NCBI GenBank assembly: GCA_947626315.1
Contig: CANQRQ010000010.1
Coordinates: forward strand, 1 to 64,000
Direction of reading: 5' to 3'
DNA from: an uncultured Oscillospiraceae bacterium
GTDB taxonomy: Bacteria > Bacillota > Clostridia > Oscillospirales > Oscillospiraceae
DNA length: 64,000 nt
The translations under genes and the position numbers were made by a program. The notes under the pieces are model-generated. The model did not search any database. It saw only the letters and a list, made by a program, of their open reading frames with translations, and was not told where the DNA came from. Below, one piece after another: positions 61,360 through 64,000 of this stretch (its first letter is position 1; each line of letters begins with the position of its first letter).

Positions 61360-62133
61360 ATGAAGAACACCGCGCGGGAAAAAATGCTCCGGGGCGAGAA
61401 GACTCTGGGGACCTTCCAGGAGCTGGGCACCGCCACGGCGGCGGAGTGCCTGGGCCTGGCGGGGCTGGACTATCTGATCATCGACACGGAGCACGGCCCC
61501 TTTGAACCGGAGAGCGCGCTGGAATTTGTCCGGGCGGCCCGGCTCTACGGCATCACGCCCTTCGCCCGGGTGAAGGAGATCTCCCGGCCCGCCATCCTGA
61601 AGCTGCTGGATGTGGGGGCCCAGGGTCTGATCATCCCCAACGTGAACACGGTGGCGGAGGCGGAGGAGATCGTGGAGTACGGAAAGTACCTGCCCCAGGG
61701 CAGGCGGGGCGTGGCCAACACGGCAGGCTCCGGTTTCTGGTTCGAGGACTACGCCAGCCATGGCCTGCCCCACTACTTCGAGGTCTCCAACCGGGAGACG
61801 ATGCTGATCCCCCAGTGCGAGACGCTGGGCTGCCTGGAGCATATTGAGGAGATCGCCGCCCTGGAGGGGATCGATGGCATTTTCGTGGGGCCCTTTGACC
61901 TGTCCACCGCCATGGGCATCCCCGGCGATTTTGACCGGCCGGAGTTCCAGGAGGCCCTGCGCCATGTGCAGCGGGTCTGCAGGGAGGCCGGCAAGCCCTC
62001 CATTCTCTTTGCCGCCAACGAGGAGGCGGCCCGGGAGGGCTTCCGCCTGGGCTACGACAGCGTCACCTACGGCATGGACGCCACCATCCTGGTCAACGCC
62101 TTTAAGGCGGCCCGGGCAAAAATATTAGAATAA
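61360..62133 (+). CDS. HpcH/HpaI family aldolase
   Basis: A 257-residue class II aldolase-like enzyme that cleaves or forms 2-oxo-3-deoxy acids with pyruvate. Catalytic and metal positions are visible in IDTEHGPFE (His), FARVKE (Arg) and GPFDLSTAMGIPG (Asp), with a metal-binding Glu expected in the middle region. AAAGGAGAG precedes the ATG. It could cleave the 2-oxo-3-deoxy acid from the IlvD-type dehydratase at 14.2 kb, but it lies 45 kb away, so this is only a suggestion. Confidence 0.9.
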   Translation: MKNTAREKMLRGEKTLGTFQELGTATAAECLGLAGLDYLIIDTEHGPFEPESALEFVRAARLYGITPFARVKEISRPAILKLLDVGAQGLIIPNVNTVAEAEEIVEYGKYLPQGRRGVANTAGSGFWFEDYASHGLPHYFEVSNRETMLIPQCETLGCLEHIEEIAALEGIDGIFVGPFDLSTAMGIPGDFDRPEFQEALRHVQRVCREAGKPSILFAANEEAAREGFRLGYDSVTYGMDATILVNAFKAARAKILE

Positions 62134-62140
62134 AGAAGAT

Positions 62141-62167
62141 CGGGGCGGACCAAACAGGTCCGCCCCG
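62141..62167. terminator. Bidirectional terminator between the aldolase and TVP38 genes
   Basis: A perfect 11-bp stem (62141-62151/62157-62167) lies between two convergent genes. ATCTTCTTT follows on the minus strand and AGTATTTG on the plus strand. Confidence 0.7.
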
Positions 62168-62186
62168 AGTATTTGATGGCATATTG

Positions 62187-62903
62187 TTATTCGTCCGCCT
62201 GCTCCGGCGGGCGCTGCCCGGCCTTTCGCTCTGAGCGGCGCCGGGTGAAGCGGTAGAGCAGGGCGGAGCCCAGACAGAAAAGCAGGTTGACCGCCACGAT
62301 CACCCAGAACCAGGGGGAGTCCGTGTGGGTGATCTGCATGCCGAGGATCGTGGCGCAGATCAGATCCGGCAGAAAGCCCAGCACGCCGCCGGCGATGTAC
62401 GGGGCGTAGGGCATGCGGGTGTTGCCCATGTAGAGGCTCACGATATCGCAGGGCAGGACGCCCACGGCCCGGACGATGAAGGAGAAGAAGAAATTGTTCC
62501 GGGAGCGGAAGGTCCTGAGCTCGGAGAGCCGGGGGTGCTTTTTCATCAGCCGCCCGGTGAGGTCCGGCCCGGAAAACCGGCCCACGCCGTAGGGCAGGCT
62601 GAGGGTGATGAAAATGCCCACCAGATTTATCAGCAGCGCCACAGGCAGTGGGAACAGCAGCCCGGAGACCGCGAACAGCAGCATGACCGGCAGCATCAGC
62701 GACAGGCTCTTTACCGCGAAGGCCAGCCAGAGAAACAGCGCCGCCTGGACCCGGTCCTCCGGCGCGTACTGCAGAAACGCCTCCACGGAGAACTCGCCGC
62801 CCCGAAAAACCGCCCAGAGCACCACCCCCGCCATGCACAGCAGCGGCAGCAGCCGCAGCAGCTGCCGGGCGGCCCGGGACCCTTTTCCTTTAAGCTCTTT
62901 CAT
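62187..62903 (-). CDS. TVP38/TMEM64 (DedA-superfamily) membrane protein
   Basis: A 238-residue protein with about six spans and the conserved GRFSGPDL ... RNNFFFSFIVRAVGVLPCDIVSLYMG region typical of TVP38/TMEM64, which relates to lipid flipping or membrane homeostasis. The start at 62903 (MKELKGKG) is chosen because GAGG lies upstream; the frame extends to 63038 through noncoding sequence. It is monocistronic. Confidence 0.88.
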   Translation of the reverse strand: MKELKGKGSRAARQLLRLLPLLCMAGVVLWAVFRGGEFSVEAFLQYAPEDRVQAALFLWLAFAVKSLSLMLPVMLLFAVSGLLFPLPVALLINLVGIFITLSLPYGVGRFSGPDLTGRLMKKHPRLSELRTFRSRNNFFFSFIVRAVGVLPCDIVSLYMGNTRMPYAPYIAGGVLGFLPDLICATILGMQITHTDSPWFWVIVAVNLLFCLGSALLYRFTRRRSERKAGQRPPEQADE

Positions 62904-63127
62904 GCGTACCTCACAACGGGAAAGCGGACTCCCGCCGCCTTCCTGACAGTCCATACTGTAGCAGGTCCTGCCCGCCTGCGCAATCAAAAAAGGGGGAATT
63001 TTACAGTTTGTCCATAAAAACTTAAACAGATGAAACAAAAGAAGAGGCTGGCCCGGCCCCTCTTGACGGCCGGGCCTTTTTTGATTAAAATAGAAATATA
63101 CTTGGCGGAAACGGTTCGGAGAGCATT

Positions 63128-63736
63128 ATGGAATTAGCGGAACTGAAGCTGGTTGCGGCCAGCAATCTTATCAAGCTGCGCACCGGCGCGGGCATGACCC
63201 AGGCGGAGCTGGGCGCGGCCCTCAACTACTCGGACAAGTCCATCTCCAAGTGGGAGCGGGGCGAGGCCATTCCGGACGCCTATGTGCTTTTGCAGATCGC
63301 CCAGCTGTTCGGCGTGACGGTGGATTATCTGCTGTCCGCCCATGACGGCTGGGAGGGCGAGGAGCGCGCCCAGGCCCCGGAGAAGAGCTACAGCGCCGGG
63401 GTGATCATCGCCATCGCGGTGGTGGGGGTGTGGACTGCCGCGCTGACCGGCTTTGTCACCCTCTGGCTCTTTGATATCATCTGGTGGCGGATCTTCATCG
63501 TGGCGCTGCCGGTCTCCCTGCTGACCTATCTGGTGCTGATCTGCGCGTTCCACCGGAAGAAGCATCTGCCCCTGGTGATTGGGGCCTTTGTGCTGTCCGT
63601 GTTCATCATGGTGTATTTTCTTCTGCCCATGGAAAACCCCTGGCAGCTGTTCCTCATGGCCGTTCCGGCGGAGGTCATCGTCTTTCTCAGCTGTCACATC
63701 CGCCGCCGGCCGAAAGGGCTGCGGAGGAAAAAGTAA
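63128..63736 (+). CDS. Membrane-anchored XRE-family transcriptional regulator
   Basis: A 202-residue protein with an N-terminal Cro/C1-type helix-turn-helix (about 12-70, MTQAELGAALNYSDKSISKW) and about four C-terminal membrane spans (about 90-185). Regulators of this layout, common in Firmicutes, sit in the membrane and may sense envelope conditions. No target is evident. The next gene is preceded by a strong terminator. Confidence 0.88.
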   Translation: MELAELKLVAASNLIKLRTGAGMTQAELGAALNYSDKSISKWERGEAIPDAYVLLQIAQLFGVTVDYLLSAHDGWEGEERAQAPEKSYSAGVIIAIAVVGVWTAALTGFVTLWLFDIIWWRIFIVALPVSLLTYLVLICAFHRKKHLPLVIGAFVLSVFIMVYFLLPMENPWQLFLMAVPAEVIVFLSCHIRRRPKGLRRKK

Positions 63737-63744
63737 AAATTGCA

Positions 63745-63785
63745 GGCTCTACGGTTCTTCTACGAATCGTAGAGCCCTTTTTTCC
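63745..63785 (+). terminator. Terminator of the XRE regulator gene
   Basis: GGCTCTACG / CGTAGAGCC (63745-63753/63768-63776), extended inward by further pairs, is followed by CTTTTTTTCC. Confidence 0.9.
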
Positions 63786-63902
63786 CTGCCGGTAGAGCGG
63801 TAGACCCCGGCAATAGCTTGCAATGCGGGGCGAATTGAAATATGCTCTTATTATAAAGAGTCAGCTATAAAGAGACAGAAAGGAAAGAAAGGACCCTTGC
63901 CA

Positions 63903-64000
63903 ATGAGCGATTATGTTTTGAGCTGCTGCTCCACGGCCGATCTGAGCCGGGAGCATTTTGAGCGCCGGGATATTCACTACATCTGCTTCCACTACCGGCT
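63903..64000 (+). CDS. DegV family fatty-acid-binding protein (partial, start only)
   Basis: The first 32 codons of an ORF that runs off the window end. The translation starts MSDYVLSCCSTADLSREHFE and continues with HYICFHYRL, the typical entry of DegV proteins (strand, S-T-A-D-L, then a short strand), which bind fatty acids for the FakA kinase. AAAGGA precedes the ATG. Confidence 0.75.
   Translation, partial: MSDYVLSCCSTADLSREHFERRDIHYICFHYR

Noticed and set aside
61360..62133. Assigning the HpaI aldolase to the 1-17 kb catabolic pathway
   Set aside because: The chemistry fits a 2-oxo-3-deoxy acid, but the gene is 45 kb away in the murT group and lacks the shared operator.
1..64000. tRNA, rRNA, CRISPR arrays, insertion sequences, prophage genes and toxin-antitoxin pairs
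   Set aside because: None was recognised on either strand. No transposase, integrase or Cas-like protein occurs among the open frames.

Overview
The window is high-GC DNA from a Gram-positive, low-GC-phylum (Firmicutes) lineage, most likely a gut Oscillospiraceae/Ruminococcaceae bacterium of the Flavonifractor-Lawsonibacter kind. This is inferred from the HrcA/CIRCE heat-shock operon, MurT/GatD lipid II amidation genes, a LysM spore-type protein, oligoendopeptidase F, paired TRAP transporters, and lipoproteins with long Ala-Glu-Pro linkers. No tRNA, rRNA, CRISPR array, insertion sequence or prophage was seen. Coding density is high and nearly all long antisense ORFs are composition artefacts.

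Layout. 1-16.9 kb is a catabolic island: a GH2 glycosidase; a racemase-like gene with a first TRAP transporter; an alcohol dehydrogenase with a second TRAP transporter; a GntR/FCD regulator; and, divergently, a split transketolase, an IlvD-type dehydratase and a ketopantoate-reductase-like gene. Three promoters here share a TTTACA -35 box and a 14-bp operator-like palindrome just past the predicted start of transcription, so they look like one regulon. 17-21.3 kb holds wecG/tagA, msrA, a NUDIX hydrolase, a DUF4349 lipoprotein and a CapA-type protein. 21.4-26.4 kb is hrcA-grpE-dnaK-dnaJ with a strong promoter and CIRCE. 26.5-36 kb carries a MarR regulator, an AEC and an MFS transporter, a GDPD phosphodiesterase, two small genes that share a palindromic operator, a 2-hydroxyacid dehydrogenase, a LysM/GH18-like protein that has lost its catalytic acids, and pepF. 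36-40 kb has a two-component system next to a double-PepSY protein.

40.5-51.2 kb is the most unusual block. It is one apparent 11-gene operon: an ECF-like sigma factor, a transglutaminase lipoprotein, a GspF/PilC platform, four small pilin-like membrane proteins, a PilT-type ATPase, a REC-HD-GYP-GGDEF protein, an Hpt protein and a hybrid histidine kinase. It reads as a minimal type IV filament machine wired to cyclic-di-GMP and phosphorelay signalling. 51.2-64 kb holds a PfkB kinase coupled to an orphan binding lipoprotein, a CBS-type pyrophosphatase, an M3-like lipoprotein peptidase, a phosphoesterase, murT-gatD-PHP-HpaI, a TVP38 membrane protein, a membrane-anchored XRE regulator and the start of a DegV gene.

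Between genes the window is rich in structured DNA. Two copies (6538-6922 and 28469-28791) of a MITE-like element have ends built on TAAACGAAAGTTTATA and a 15-bp internal stem in which four base pairs differ between copies, all compensated. Other examples are a run of five hairpins at 27063-27303 and a palindrome-rich 400-bp block at 40.0-40.4 kb.
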